DNA of 64,000 nt from Adiantum capillus-veneris (GCA_014529385.2 CM043942.1:19667991-19731990), one strand, 5' to 3'. Numbered from the stretch's first letter, positions 1 through 16,094 are shown. Notes: generated from the sequence alone by a model not told the origin. Program-made: numbers and translations.

Positions 1-107
1 CTCCATTGCCATCCCCCATTGACGCTTCCCCATTACATTGACCATTGTTTTTTGTAAAAGGAGTGGATGATAGAGCCTCAACCCACTAGCCAAGTCTAAC
101 TGCAAGC

Positions 108-398
108 TTGGCTCCTCGACACCTTTACCATCTCTCTTATGAGAGACAAATTACTTTGTACAAGAGAAAGGCTAAGTTGGCCAAGGCATTTTTCTCCTCT
201 TTCACGGACCACAAAACTTGTGCACACAAGGTGTTTCTTGCAAAACCACCAGGTTGCATGTCAACATATCATACCCTAGCCCTAGAAGTAGTAAGAACTT
301 CCAAGAGTGGAAACAAAGATAAGCCGTAAGAAGGTGTTTGTAGGCACCCAAATTGGATGGGATTCTAATATGCTTTAGGACCTTCACGACATACCTAG
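108..398 (+). pseudogene. Possible protein kinase N-lobe relic, left half of a gene split by element 1
   Basis: The frame from 108 reads to a stop at 330 and then on to 398. It contains VFLAKPPGCMSTY, then LALEVVRTSKSGNKDK, then CRHPNWMGF after the stop. This resembles a kinase glycine-loop end (xVFLAK), the VAIK strand with the ATP-binding lysine replaced by glutamate (ALEVV), and an HPN turn. The matching C-lobe with a clear catalytic loop lies on the far side of element 1 at 16095-16543, which is the main reason for the call. In-frame stops make it a relic. Taken alone, this half would be too weak to name. Confidence 0.35.
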
Positions 399-1145
399 TG
401 TCATAAAAACTAATATCTAACCAACCCAAATGATTTTCTCATATTAAACTGATCACTTAATGTGGGAGAATAAACGGGAACAAGGGTTAACATATTGAGA
501 TGTGCTTATAGATTTATCTCAGCACGGCGCCCAAATATGGGAGAATAAACCGGAACAAGGGTTAATATATTAAGATGTGCTTATAGATCTATCTCAACAC
601 GGGGCCAAAAGAAAAGGGGCCCAAATGAGAGATGGTCTATCAAAGAGCAAGGCTAACCAATGGAGCATAAGACCTTAGGGTTAGCTTCATTGAAGACCTC
701 CAATAATGTGTGTTAAAGTCCTTTGACCTTAGGTAAGCTAGGGCTGAGCTTGAGGCGGGAACCCGACCCAGCTCGAGGTACTTGTCATGCTTGATGACTA
801 AGGTGCTTGAGGTGATTGAGGTGCTTGATGATTGAGATTCTTGAGGTGCTTGACATGCTTGAGATGCTAGGGTTGTACTTGAGGTGAGAACCCAGCCCAA
901 GCTTAAAGTTCTTAAGGGACAAGGTTGTGGTGGGAATTGGGTCTATGCATGAGGGGCTTGAGGTGTCAAAAAGTCAAATATTCAATCCCTACAAGGAGGG
1001 GGCGAGCCATACATGAGGGGAGATGAGAGAGAACACCCACACACGCACACTAGGCATGCATAGTACAAAGAAAGCAGAAGGGACACTTGTCAAGTTTCTC
1101 CTCATGTTGCCCTCATGGTGTGCCTGAAGCCTATTGGTTGGCCAC

Positions 1146-2560
1146 TGTTGCACTTTTTTTTGGCCAAGGGCATGGGAGTTTCGACCAAGAAAAAGAGCAT
1201 GTAGTGCAAGAAATTTGACATTTTAGCGATTTACAATGGTTATTTTATTATGAATCATGATGATGATCTCACTTGATCTGGCATAAGGAGTTTGTTTTGA
1301 CAGGCAATGAAAACGTCGATTTAATATGAAATTATGATTAAAGAGAAGACAATTTGAAGATGCCCAACTTGATGATGCTTGCACGATCGAATATGTTTTA
1401 TGTCTATCAAGCTTGCAAAGAGGAAATGAAGAGATTGGAGTCTCTACTAAGACGTGTTAAACTTGACCATGCTCGGGAGCAAAGATAATGAAGACAACAA
1501 AGATGTTTGCACACAAGTTTGTGTCGAGATCAGGCGTGCTTGGAAATATTGTTATGAGGCCCTCGAGTACGGCGACTAGAGATTGAGATCGACCATTGCC
1601 AGTGGTGTACCATGGCGGCCGGACGAGAGTTTGAAGAGGATGGCTACCATTGACCGTTCATGGATGTACATTTAATCTATAACGTCATCCTGCAATGCAT
1701 ACACGTATTGTGTGTGTCTGTGCACGTATCGAGGGTGTGAATGAGACTTTGAAGGGGGTTTTTGTTGAATGGAAAAAGTGGGTGTTTTAATATCTTTTTT
1801 TAATCACCTGACGAGGGGTGGCCAATGAAGAGGGTATGTCGATTGAGAAGCACCCACTGCTTGCGACCGATGAGGGAAGCACCCACTACCGGCGAGCGTC
1901 CGAGGAGTCCATTGCCATGCCGAGAGGGGAGTTGTTTGGAGAGTATCATAAACTAGATGAGGAGTCGCATGCATGAGAAGGAGCATGTTGGCCAATTTTT
2001 GCAGGATGGTACTCGGAGGATGTAGTGAGGGCAGGCCATGAGACGAGCAAGCCATAGTCGATTGAGGCTTGGGCTGCATCGTGAGCATGGGGAGGAAGAG
2101 GCCTTGCAGCCCATAGCCGGTTGCAGGAAGAGGGAGTGAGAACCGGGCTGCACAGAGTTCGGCCTGAGTATGAGATGCAAGAAGAGAGAGAGCCTGCTTT
2201 GCCACGCGCAAGGAGCCGGGGAGAGAGATTCTCTCTGAGCGAATCGAGGGGAGAGAGCGAAAGGAGAGCTTCGCCCACTGTGGATCGAGGAGAGAGAGCT
2301 AGATCTCGCTCTTTGCAGGGAATTGAAAAGAGGAATAAAAAAAGAAAGCTTAGTGGTCGTGATTGAGTAGGATCGAGGAGAGAGAGAGCTCGATCTCGCT
2401 CTCTGAAGAGAATCAAAAAGAGGAGAGATAAAAAAAAAAATCTCATTAAGCTTATCTAAGGGGTGCTCCCATAGGAAAGGTGTCGAGAGGGGAAAAGGGA
2501 GAGAGACCTCTCTCGGTACAGAGAGAAAAAGATAGAGAGCTCAACTCTCGGTGGTGAAAA

Positions 2561-2623
<63 letters not shown>

Positions 2624-3053
2624 CGCAGAGCACGTGTATGAAGGAACGGCCATCGATGAGATACAAAGTCAAAGCTTTAGACATGGATAAGCTTTCTTTC
2701 CCTCCTATTTGTCATAAATTCTGTTGTAAACTTGGCATGATAAAAGAAAACATTTAAACACGAACATTTGACTGTCTCTTTCGCTCTCTGTCTCTCTTCA
2801 TTTTCATAATAAACACATAAATGTCTTGATGATTCTGTTCTCGAGTCTGAGCGAGTATATGCACCCCGGGCATTGCGTGGGTTTGAGGGAGAGTATTTGA
2901 TACATGTTTTGGCATATGATTTAGCTGCACTTACATTGTCTAGGCTCCTCGTTTTGGGAGTGAGCGTAGCATATGGCTCGAGATTTTTTTTTTTGCTAGG
3001 TTTTTCTTGGTCTTGGTCTACTCCATGGCCTGGCCATAGAAAAATATCTATCA
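1146..3053. mobile_element. Solo LTR nested in the 5' LTR
   Basis: A 1908-bp block starts TGTTGCAC and ends CTATCA. It is flanked by the 5-bp direct repeat GCCAC at 1141-1145 and 3054-3058. The 3' LTR of the same element supplies the empty site: cutting out the block and one GCCAC gives an 18-base join that matches 14991-15008 in length with two base differences. TG..CA ends, a 5-bp duplication and no coding or PBS inside identify a solo LTR formed by LTR-LTR recombination. It contains (AC)n(GA)n near 2559-2621 and GA-rich stretches at 2190-2420. The family was not identified, and its orientation is uncertain. Confidence 0.75.
2559..2621. repeat. Compound microsatellite (AC)n(GA)n
   Basis: About 20 bases of (AC)n pass directly into about 43 bases of (GA)n inside the solo LTR. 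Open frames here (RERERE or SLSLSL peptides) are artefacts of the repeat. Confidence 0.95.
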
Positions 3054-3986
3054 GCCACCCAAGGGGCTCAATGATAATGTAGGAGATTTAATTAATTGAT
3101 TTTGCATTTATTAAGTCCTATCTCTCAAAGGGGAAAGGGGGACAATGGTCCCAATGCTACCCTTGCTGCTTGTAATGCCTCCTGCTTGTGATTGGCTAGG
3201 CCTGGAGGGGGGTCGAATGAGCTTCATGCATGAGCTACAAGGGGGGGTCGACCCAAGAAAGCTAGGGGGTTGCTTAGGGGGTATACTCACCCACACACAC
3301 TCACAAACACTCTCATTGTGTGCTATGCAAAGTGCAAGAGCTCCCTCTCCTTCTCCAAGTAAGTAGAGGTTAAGAGCCTACACCAACACTCTTGGCTATG
3401 GAGTGCAAATCCAACCAAGAGCCATACTTCAGGGCTTAAACTTGCCATCTCTTTCTTCTTCATTACTATGTTATTATGTATGCTAGCAAGAAGAGTTATG
3501 ATAAGTGAGGAACTAATTCTTTCTCCTATGAAATGTTTCTTCTTCCTCTTCCCTACCCTCATTCCTTGCTAGCTCTCTCCACCTTCGAAGGTGTTTGAGT
3601 TCTTGGGACTGAGGCTTGGGATAGTTAAATCTTTCTTCAAGTTTATGTTATGCTTGAGATACATGAAGCTTTCCATATTCATTCATCACCTAGGTCACAA
3701 GGAACACAAAGATTGTATTGTAACAAGTCTCTCTTAATGGGACAAATCATAATACAAATGCCTATTGGAGGGGGGACCGGCTCCACATAAATCCGGTCCT
3801 AAAGTGTTGTCATGTTCTCTAAATTCTCTCTCTTGCAAAAGTATTTTTCATGCCATGTTAATTTATTGCTATGATTATGTTGCTATCTTCAATTACGTTC
3901 ACCCGCTATGGTCACAAAGGCATTTCTCAGAAGTACTCTCATTAATCTCGGCTACTCTCAAGTTAAATAGGCCAATTCCATTACGT

Positions 3987-3998
3987 TGGTATCAGAGC
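3987..3998 (+). other. Primer-binding site of element 1
   Basis: TGGTATCAGAGC lies one base after the 5' LTR end. It is the usual plant retrotransposon PBS, complementary to the 3' end of initiator tRNA-Met, where minus-strand DNA synthesis starts. Confidence 0.9.
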
Positions 3999-4400
3999 AT
4001 TTGGTTTCTCTTTTTTTCCTTGAGAAGAGAGTTCCTTTAGTAGCCTATAAATGGTTTGATGTTGTTAATTATATTAGGGTAAGTGGAACTGGGATCTATT
4101 ATTGGTTTTGTTGAGCCCAGTATGTGGGGTATGGTGCACACCTCGGGAGATTTGGTCTTAATAATGGAGTCTTTTTAGACTTGCCTACAGCTTTACCATT
4201 CTTGAGCCATAAGAAGTCCGAAAGGAGCTAGCCCTCGGCAACTCTGCTATGTTAGACCTACTCCTCTACTCTCTATGATTAACCACTTCGAGTCGTGGGT
4301 GTAGATACTCAAGAGCTGATTTTCAAAGGCTAAGAGGAGTGGCAAATAAGGTTTTGAATTGCCAAAGCATACACTAAGTACATACATAAATTTTGTTAAC
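3999..4400 (+). other. Untranslated leader of element 1
   Basis: Between the PBS and the first gag ATG there is no supported frame. The block from about 4070 to 4370 has a recognisable reverse-complement relative at about 31465-31870, which identifies that distant piece as a leader of a related element. Confidence 0.6.
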
Positions 4401-5835
4401 ATGACTGACAATAATCAAGAGAGTAGAATGAACATTGATTTGATTTTTCACATGAAGGTGCTAATGATGATGCTCCCATGTTTGTGAATTATCTCGCACT
4501 AGGTTGCAACAAGCTATGGGCAACCCTGCTTTGTAATCCGAAGTTACTCAACAACTTCGTGCTTATGGAATTTCCCTTCCTCTCCAAGAGGAGAGAGAGC
4601 TTAGGAGGCCTCTTGAAGAGACCCCCAAAAGAATACTCTCTCCCATTCGAGAGGAGGAATCCAAAGAGCAAGAAAGCAAGGAAAGTTTAAGTTCCTCTGA
4701 ATATGTGGCTCCACGAAGACGGTGGTTTAGACGATCGCCCACTCCTTCCAAGAGGAAAAGATCAACACATAGCCCTTCTCCTCGTCACTCCAAAAGGGAA
4801 GAGAGGAATCAAAGGAAGAAAAGGGCTAGGAAGAGGTCACCCTCTTCTCCTCCTTCTTCTTCACCTTCCTCCTCTTCCAAAGAAAGGTATGACTATTCTT
4901 CTAGAGAATACAAGAGGCGAGGACATCGCAAATTATTTCTTGCATGGCGAAGGTCACAAAATCTAAAGAGGTTCAAGGAGGGAGGAAAGAGTATCTCTTT
5001 TCTCACCTATGATGTCACCTTTGGTGCTACCGACAAAGTGTTTGCCTTCATCCAATAATTTGATGCGGCCTTTGGAGACGATGGCCTCACAGAGTCCTCC
5101 AAGCTACACCATATAGCTATGCACTTCCAAAAATCAGCTTGTCAATGGTGGGCTAGCCTTCGTGGCAACGGCAAAGCCCCAAAGACATGGAAAACTCTAC
5201 GAGTTTCCATCATAAAGCAATTCCTTGCAAGCGATGCAAAGGACAAAGTGTTTACCGAATGGCGCATCTTGAAGCTTCTTTCTCATGAGTCTATCCACAA
5301 GTATGTAGACACGTTTTGGGATTTACATCTCAAGGCTACTGTCTTTCAAAAGATAGACTTTGCCGAGAAAAGGAAACAATTTTGTGCGGGATTACCTGAA
5401 GAGATGGCCGTATACATCAACTCTCAACGGCGTGGTACTATTAGTGAAGTAATCCATCACACCATGGTTGCTTCACGCATCAATTTCCATCAAGGGGCTA
5501 GACGGAATGTCAAGCCAGTGGAAACAAAGAAAAAAATGATGCAAAGAGGAAAACCAATGTTCAAAATTCTTCCCAAGGCACTACCAACAACAACAACAAT
5601 CAATCCAAGGAGAAGGGAGTTTACAAAGGCAAAAACAAATTCTCTCTTGAAGAGCTTGAAGCTTTTCGCAAGGACCAGAAGTGTTTCAAGTGTGGGGAGA
5701 AGGGACATGGATATCGTTCTTGCCCCAAGAAGAATACTCTCAATGAGACTTCTAGGGCTTCCACCATCGAAGCTCCAAAAGAGGATGCTCATTGCAAAGG
5801 ATCATCAATTTCCTATGCTTGGGGAAAGGTAAGAG
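4401..5835 (+). pseudogene. gag: gag of element 1 (capsid/nucleocapsid relic)
   Basis: The start at 4401 (MTDNNQES) follows the leader, but the next codons are shifted by a small deletion relative to element 2. An Arg/Ser-rich stretch (about 4710-4860) is followed by the retrotransposon gag domain at about 5119-5500 (QWWASLRGNGKAPKTWKTLR, then FCAGLPEEMA). A CCHC zinc knuckle CFKCGEKGHGYRSC lies near 5680-5725. The product would package element RNA in cytoplasmic virus-like particles. Frame changes near 4440, 5057 and 5500 and a stop at 5057 (TAA) make it non-functional. The aligned copy in element 2 is a long open frame, which fixes the domain order here. Confidence 0.8.
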
Positions 5836-6235
5836 AGCATGATTCCTTCATCTTGTTTGACCCTCACTCTACTCACAACTTCATATCAATGGAGTTGCCC
5901 ACCAATTAGTTGGGCATTCAACCTTTCGAGATGGGAGGTATGGTAATGGCTAATGTAGCTTTCAAGGAACAACAAGCCTCCGTTACTCCCTTGATTAGAA
6001 AGTTGAGGCTTCATGTCCAAAGCTATGTTGACAAAGAAGACTTCTTCATCTCTCCTCTCCAACATGAGGATGCTATCCTAGGGGCACCATGGTTTGATCA
6101 CATGGCTGCCAATATGAAGTTCCCTGAAAGGAGAATCTACTTCACCTATAGGGGAAAGAACATGTATATAGATTCCAGTGAGCGTGGTCGGACTATTCCA
6201 CTTGTAAATCCTCTTGCTTTTGATAAGTCATGAAG
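5836..6235 (+). pseudogene. Aspartic protease of element 1
   Basis: The reading continues from gag with DSFILFDPHSTHNFIS, equivalent to the catalytic DPGS of element 2 but with the glycine replaced by histidine. A stop follows (TAG near 5908), then an open stretch from 5910 with VTPLIRKLRLHVQSYV and a retropepsin-like ILGAPWFDHMAANMKF. The enzyme would cleave the Gag-Pol polyprotein. Loss of the glycine next to the catalytic aspartate and the internal stop mean it is dead. Confidence 0.75.
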
Positions 6236-7155
6236 AGATTAGTTTCTGCGTACATGATTTCTGTCAAGGAGTCTCTAAAAGATCCTAATGTTTCATTAAA
6301 TGTAAATAATCAAGAAGAGTTAGAATTGTCTAATTTTCTAAAAGGATTCCAAGATGTGCTCATCGATGATATCCCTATGGACTTACCTCCAAAACGAGGG
6401 GATGATGACCATCGCATTCAGCTCCTTCCAGGAAGCTCACCGCCTAACAAGCCTCCTTATCGAGTCTCACAAGCTCAACAAGAGGAGATCATGAGGCAAG
6501 TATATGAATTGGTAGACAAAGGGATGGTGAGTCCTAGTTCATCGCCCTTTTGTTCTCAGTCCTTTTAGAACAAGTCCTTTTACTGCAAAAGAAAGATGGT
6601 ACATACCGTATGTGTGTGAACTATCGAGCACTAAACCATGTCACTATAAAAACAGATTTCCCGTGCCGCGGGTAGAAGATCTTTTTGATAAGCTACAAGG
6701 CTCTATCTACTTTAGTAGGATTGACCTTAAGAGTGGCTATCATCAAATAAGGATAGTGGATGAAGATATCCTAAAGATCGCATTTCGCACAACGTTTGGT
6801 CTTTATGAATATCTAGTCATGCCTTTTGGCTTGACTAATTCACCATCTACGTTCAATATTCTAATGGAGAAATTTTTTAGACCTTATCGTAAATTCTCTG
6901 GAGTGTTTGATGATATCATCATCTACTCCAAGTCTTTGGAGGAACATAAGCAACATCTCCAAGTGATTTTTCAAGCATTGAGGGAGAATAAGCTTTTTCT
7001 CAACCAAAAGAAAAGTGAATTTTTCCTTCAAGAGATTCATACTTAGGTCATATTATCTCTCAAGATGGTATCCGTATGGATCCATCAAAGTTAGAAGTAA
7101 TAAAAGCATGGCCTAACCTAAGGGATCTACATGAGCTAAGAAGCTTTATTGGTAT
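6230..7155 (+). pseudogene. pol: Reverse transcriptase of element 1, truncated
   Basis: A linker (6230-6568) is followed by RT motifs [63 protein letters not shown] and the catalytic [14 protein letters not shown]. One residue is missing just before FDD relative to element 2. Frames change near 6570 and 7040. The sequence still matches element 2 through the start of the RNase H connection (LHELRSFIG) and stops abruptly at 7155, where CACTA-type DNA starts. All of RNase H and the integrase core is absent from this element. Confidence 0.85.
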
Positions 7156-7529
7156 CACTACTAGCCAAGGGGTGTGTAGCGACGGCCTAAAATCTACGGG
7201 CGTTGCTTAAGTGATGACGAAGGTGATGCATAAGCAAAGCTGTGCCCGATGCATAAGCGATGGCCGATGCGTAAGCATCACAATTTTTTTAATAAAAAAG
7301 TTGGCATCTTTTGTGGGACGACCAAGCCTTGCTTATGCGATGCCATAATTAAGCTTTGCTTATGCGATAGTAAATAACGACGCCTTTGCGACGTTTGCAG
7401 AGTGGATTACGTCCCTTAAGGGACGCTCGGGAATTCTCTGTACTCGCAGGCTCCCAAAATTCACCGGGATTTTCAAACGAAGCTCCTTCTGTGTTGCTTG
7501 GCGAACACCCTCTCTTGGCAATGTTTGTA

Positions 7530-7530
<1 letters not shown>
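7156..7530 (+). mobile_element. CACTA (En/Spm-type) transposon 5' end
   Basis: The foreign segment in element 1 begins exactly with CACTACTAGCCAAGGGG and runs into GTAGCGACGGCC, like terminal inverted repeats of plant CACTA transposons. The next 230 bases carry several copies in both orientations of a motif like GCTTATGCGAT, GATGCATAAGC and GATGCGTAAGC. These subterminal repeats are the usual transposase-binding arrays of the superfamily. No matching right end (...TAGTG) was found before 13567, so the element is truncated. The gene at 10106-11075 may belong to it. Confidence 0.65.
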
Positions 7531-8535
<1,005 letters not shown>

Positions 8536-9209
8536 GTAGTGGCTCCGTATATCATGGTACACTCGAGAGCTGCAAACATAATGCTCCTCGATATCCACCT
8601 TTGCTCTACATATCCTGCATATCCTGTGCTCTCTAGGGATATGAGCTGCTCGCCCTACCTCAATCTCCAGTCTGTGTGAAGAGACTCAAAGCTGTCCAAT
8701 GGCATATAAACATCCATGTATCTAGGCCTTTTGATGAAGCCATCCTCTAGAATAGTCATGAACTGATCCTTGTAGTACAACATCTTTGGTGGAAGATGCT
8801 GTCTAGGTGTGATCCATGTCTCCCTGATATATAGATGCCAAACATCATGTTTGAGCACCTAATTTCTCTCCTCATGGAAAAGGCGAATGAGTGGTGAGTC
8901 GGGGTTGTACTGAAAGGGTGGTAGCTGCTGAATATCCAAACCATGGGTGCTGAAACACTGTGTCACCTGTGCATACCATGATCCACTCTCTCCAGACTCA
9001 GCTAGCTGGCGGGATGCCTCAAGTGCTCCATGTGATGTCTATTTGGGGGAAGCTGTCGCACTCGCTGGATAGAACATACTGTCTAAAAAAGAGCCTCTAC
9101 TAGAATAGGTGGTGTGGCTAGATCTTCTCTGATGATGTCATGTGGCACTGAGGGTTTCCCGTGTATCAAACATGATAGCATAATAATATGTGGGTGCTCA
9201 ACCTTGTGT

Positions 9210-11955
<2,746 letters not shown>

Positions 11956-11960
11956 CTATT

Positions 11961-12469
<509 letters not shown>

Positions 12470-13567
12470 AGGAGGACACTAATCGGAGTTGCAAATTATA
12501 CCTTATGGCTTCTCCATGTTCCCAGAGAGTGCCAAGTTGGACAGTGCTAATTGGTCCATATGAAAGACAAAGGTGCGTACTATATGTATGTACAACGAAG
12601 TTTGGGATTAGCTCGAGGATGCGGCACAGGCGGTTATGCCTCACCCAGCAGAGGAGGACTATACACATGGAACGGCAGACGAGTGGCAAAATATATACCG
12701 CAAGGTGTTTACTTTCCTTTTGCTTAACCTTTCTGATTCTATCCTTCAGGAAGTCAGAACGGAGTCACATGCCCATGGTCTTTGGAAGAGACTCTCAGAT
12801 CTCTTCGTAGACAAGTCTATTGGCCATATTATGTGATTGGAGAAGGAGCTCTACCAGTTGCAGTATAGCCAATTCAACTCTCTCTCAGGGTTGACCCACA
12901 CGATGCGAGAGCTATGGGATGATTTCGTTGCGGTCTGAGGCGAGATGACCTCTACTCGGATGGCGCAACAACTCCTATTCAAACTTCCAGACAGGTTCGA
13001 CTCTTTCTACCAGAGTCTCATTCAGTTAAGGTGTACCACGCAACCCACTTGGGAGGAGGCTCTTTTCCAGCTCATGCAGATTGAGAGCCGAGCCGAGTTT
13101 TGTGCCGGAGGTGAAGGTGAGTGTTGGAGTCTCTTTGATTGCCTCACAGGACCTTGCCTTGACCTCTTCACAGTCTGGTGCTTGGATTGTGGATAGCGGT
13201 GGGACCACTCACATGACTCCCATGCGGGAGTGGTTCAGTTCTCTTACCTCTTCATCAGATCAGTACATTACCTTGGGTGATTCTCACTCGATTCCAGTGG
13301 CTGGGACTGGGAGGATTCCTATCTTCCGCTCTTCAGTAGACCCCAAGTATAGTGCGGTTGATGTGCTTTTCATCCCCGACTTAGCCTTCAACCTTCTCTC
13401 GGTTTCCTCCTTGGACACCTTGGGAGCTTTTGTCACTTTTGGGGATGGTAAGGTGATTATTACAGATGGTGCTACAGGTCCAATTCTTGCTAGAGGGGAG
13501 CGTGATGGCTGGTTATTCAAGCTCAAGGCTCTACTCTCACAGGGCGCGGTTTCATCTACACTTTGGC
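12470..13567 (+). pseudogene. gag: Ty1/copia gag-protease fragment
   Basis: The gag part reads MPHPAEEDYTHGTADEWQNI, LWKRLSDLFVDKSIGHIM, LEKELYQLQYSQFNSLSGL, MAQQLLFKLPDRFDSFYQSL, with stops at about 12834 and 12936. A shift near 13100 skips the zinc-knuckle region. The protease follows in a new frame: GAWIVDSGGTTHMT (catalytic DSG), VDVLFIPDLAFNLLSVSSLD, ending SSTLWH. That is where a GAG-pre-integrase domain (LWHxRLGH) would start. Instead the text jumps to the gypsy integrase tail. RT, RNase H and integrase of this copia element are absent. Confidence 0.8.
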
Positions 13568-13991
13568 ATTAAGGCAAACGACGGGAAAAAATCCTACGGG
13601 TCATCAAAAGTATTATGCTAAACTAGCAAAAAGATACTATAGTCCTTTCCAAATCTTGAAGCCCATCAATGAGACAGCTTATCAACTCAAGTTTCCCAAC
13701 CATTGGCTCATACACAATGCCTTTCATGTAAGCCTACTTAAGCCCTACAAAGGAGATCCACCAAGTGAACCAATTATTGAAGACCCTCCCGAAGTTGAAG
13801 ACTAAGAAGAGGTGCTACAACCCGAAGCAATCCTTCGGCATGAAGACAAGGTACTACGACATGGTAAGATTATCTGATGGTATCTTATTAAGTTAAAAAA
13901 TTATCCTTTTGAAGATGCTACATGGATTCCAGGAATACAGCTTAAAGATAGTATGAACCTTGTCAATGCTTACAATGCTACGTTAGAGTAA
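13568..13991 (+). pseudogene. pol: Element 1 integrase C-terminus and chromodomain-like tail
   Basis: The text matches element 2 from ATTAAGGCAAACG onward. It reads RQTTGKNPTGHQKYYAKLAK, RYYSPFQILKPINETAYQLK and HNAFHVSLLKPYKGDPPSEP, has a stop near 13803, then reaches YLIKLKNYPFEDATWIPG and ends NAYNATLE before TAA. This is the GPY/F-type and chromo-like end of a Ty3 integrase, used to direct integration. It is the right-hand piece of the pol gene whose left piece ends at 7155. Confidence 0.8.
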
Positions 13992-14185
13992 GCAAATGTA
14001 CAAGTTTCTTTTAATTAACTGATGTTTTTGACTTATAAGACTAGTCCTCTTTTTAATTGTGCACAAATAAATTTTACTTAGCGGGTAGAGGATCCCTTTT
14101 TACCCTACAACATCTTTCCAAGATGGATGACTAATGACTAAGACTTTGTCTCTTCTACCTCATAGTCGAGGACGACTATGATTTC

Positions 14186-14198
14186 AAGAGAGAGGTAA
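14186..14198 (+). other. Polypurine tract of element 1
   Basis: AAGAGAGAGGTAA lies immediately before the TG of the 3' LTR. It is the plus-strand priming site and is identical in element 2 (19298-19310, reverse complement). Confidence 0.8.
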
Positions 14199-15925
14199 TG
14201 TCATAAAAACTAATATCTAACCAACCCAAATGATTTTATCATATGAAAATGATCATTTAATGTGGGAGAATAAATGGGAACAAGGGTTAAGATATTGAGA
14301 TGTGCTTATAGATCTTATCTCAACACGGGGCCCAAATGTGGGAGAATAAATTGGAACAAGGGTTAAGATATTGAGATGTGATTATACATCTATCTCAACA
14401 CGGGGCCAATAGAAAAGGGGCCCAAATGAGCGATGGTCTATCAAAGAGAAAGGCTAACCAATGGAGCATAAGACCTTAGGGTTAGCTTCATTGAAGACCT
14501 CCAATAATGTGTGTAAAAGTCCTTTGACCTTAGGTAAGCTAGGGCTGAGCTTGAGGCGGGAACCCGACCCAGCTCGAGGTGCTTGTCATGCTTGATGACT
14601 AAGGTTCTTGGGGTGCTTGAGGTGCTTGATGATTGAGGTTCTTGATGATGAGGTTCTTGAGATGCTTGAGGTGCTTGATGATTGAGATGCTTGAGGTGCT
14701 TGACATGCTTGAGATGCTAGGGTTGTACTTGAGGTGAGAACCCAGCCCAAGCTTAAAGTGCTTAAGGGCCAAGCTTGTGGTGGGAACTGGGCCTATGTAT
14801 GAGGGTCTTGAGGTGTCAAAAAGTCAAATATTCAATCCCTACAAGGAGGAGGCAATCCCTACATGACGGGGAATGAGAGAGAACACCCACACACTCACAC
14901 TAGGCATGCATGGTACAAAGAAAGCAGAAGGGACACTTGTCAAGTTCCTCCTCATGTTGCCCTCATGGTGTGCCTGAAGCCTATTGGTTGCCCCCCCAAG
15001 GGGCCCAATGATAATGTAGGAGATTTAGTTAATTGATTTTGCATTTATCAAGTCCTCTCTCTCAAAGAGGAAAGGGAGACACTTGTCCGAAGGCTACCCT
15101 TGTTGCTTGTAATGCCTCCTGCTTGTGATTGGCTAGGCCTGGAGGGGTCCAATGAGCTTCAAGCATGAGCTACAAGGGGGGGTCAAACCAAGCAATCTAG
15201 GGGGTTTCTTAGGGGGTATAATCACCCCCACACACTCACAAACACTCTCATTGTGTGCTATGCAAAGTGCAAGATCTCCCTCTCCTTCTCTAAGCAAGTA
15301 GAGGTTTGAGAGACTACACCAACACTTTTGGCTATGAAGTGCAAATCCAACCAAGAGCCATGCTTCTATGCTTAAGCTTGCCATTTCTGTCTTCTTCATT
15401 ATTACTATGCTACTATGTATGCTAGCAAGAAGAGTTATGATAACTGAGGAACTAATTCTTTTTCCTATGAAATGTTTCTTCTTCCTCTTTCCTACCCTCA
15501 TTCCCTGCTAGCTCTCTCCACCTTCGAAGGTGTTTGAGGTCTTGGGACTGAGGCTTGGGATAGTTAAAGCTTTCTTCAAGTTTATGTTATGCTTGTGATG
15601 CATGAAGCTTTCCATCTTCATTGCATCACCTAGGTCACAAGGAACACAAAGATTGTATTGTAACAAGTCTCTCTTAATGGGAGAAATCATAATACAAATG
15701 CCTATTGGAGGGGGGACCGGCTCCACATAAATCCGGTCCTCAACTGTTGTCATGTTCTCTAAATTCTCTCTCTTGCAAAAGTATTGTTCATGCCATTTTA
15801 ACTAATTGCTATGATTATGTTGCTATCTTCAATTATGTTCACCCGCTATGCTCACAATTTCCTTTCTCGAAAGTACTCTCATTAATTTCCGCTACTTTCA
15901 AGTTAAATAGGCCAATTCCATTACA
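14199..15925 (+). repeat. 3' LTR of element 1
   Basis: A 1727-bp LTR, TGTCATAAAA to CCATTACA. It keeps the uninterrupted site (about 14991-15008) of the solo LTR found in the 5' copy. A minisatellite of variants of GGTGCTTGAGATGCTTGA at about 14580-14745 has more units than in the 5' LTR. Confidence 0.9.
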
Positions 15926-15930
15926 CATAG

Positions 15931-16090
15931 TTTCCTCCCCTCCTATCCACTTTTAAGAGTGATGGTGACATGCTTTAGGAACGTTCACAACATACCTAAT
16001 GTCCTCCCTCCCTATACACCCATCTTGGATGGGAGGTTGACATGCTTTAGGACCTTCACACCATACCTAGTTTCCTCATATCCACCTTTA
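15931..16090. repeat. Host tandem repeat, about 70-bp units
   Basis: Units share ATGCTTTAGGA, CGTTCAC or CCTTCAC, and CATACCTA. The CTTTAGGA motif falls at 15973 and 16045 (72 bases apart). A third copy at 373 ends at the left edge of element 1. Element 1 therefore inserted inside this small array. Confidence 0.75.
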
Positions 16091-16094
16091 AGGT

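Larger units (their letters stand above)
399..3985 (+). repeat. 5' LTR of element 1, enlarged by a solo LTR
   Basis: This LTR matches the 3' LTR (14199-15925) and, reverse complemented, the LTR of element 2 (17664-19297). Without its 1.9-kb insert it is about 1.67 kb. It ends TTACG directly before the PBS, where the 3' copy has the expected TTACA. It contains a short minisatellite (about 780-890) built of variants of GGTGCTTGA. Confidence 0.85.

Noticed and set aside
1804-2446. 135- and 166-codon minus-strand frames in the solo LTR
   Set aside because: Low-complexity CT-rich translations without motif inside an LTR.
4563-4751. Minus-strand frames over element 1 gag (also 5490-5792)
   Set aside because: Shadows of the gag coding strand; the same shadows appear in element 2 at the matching places.
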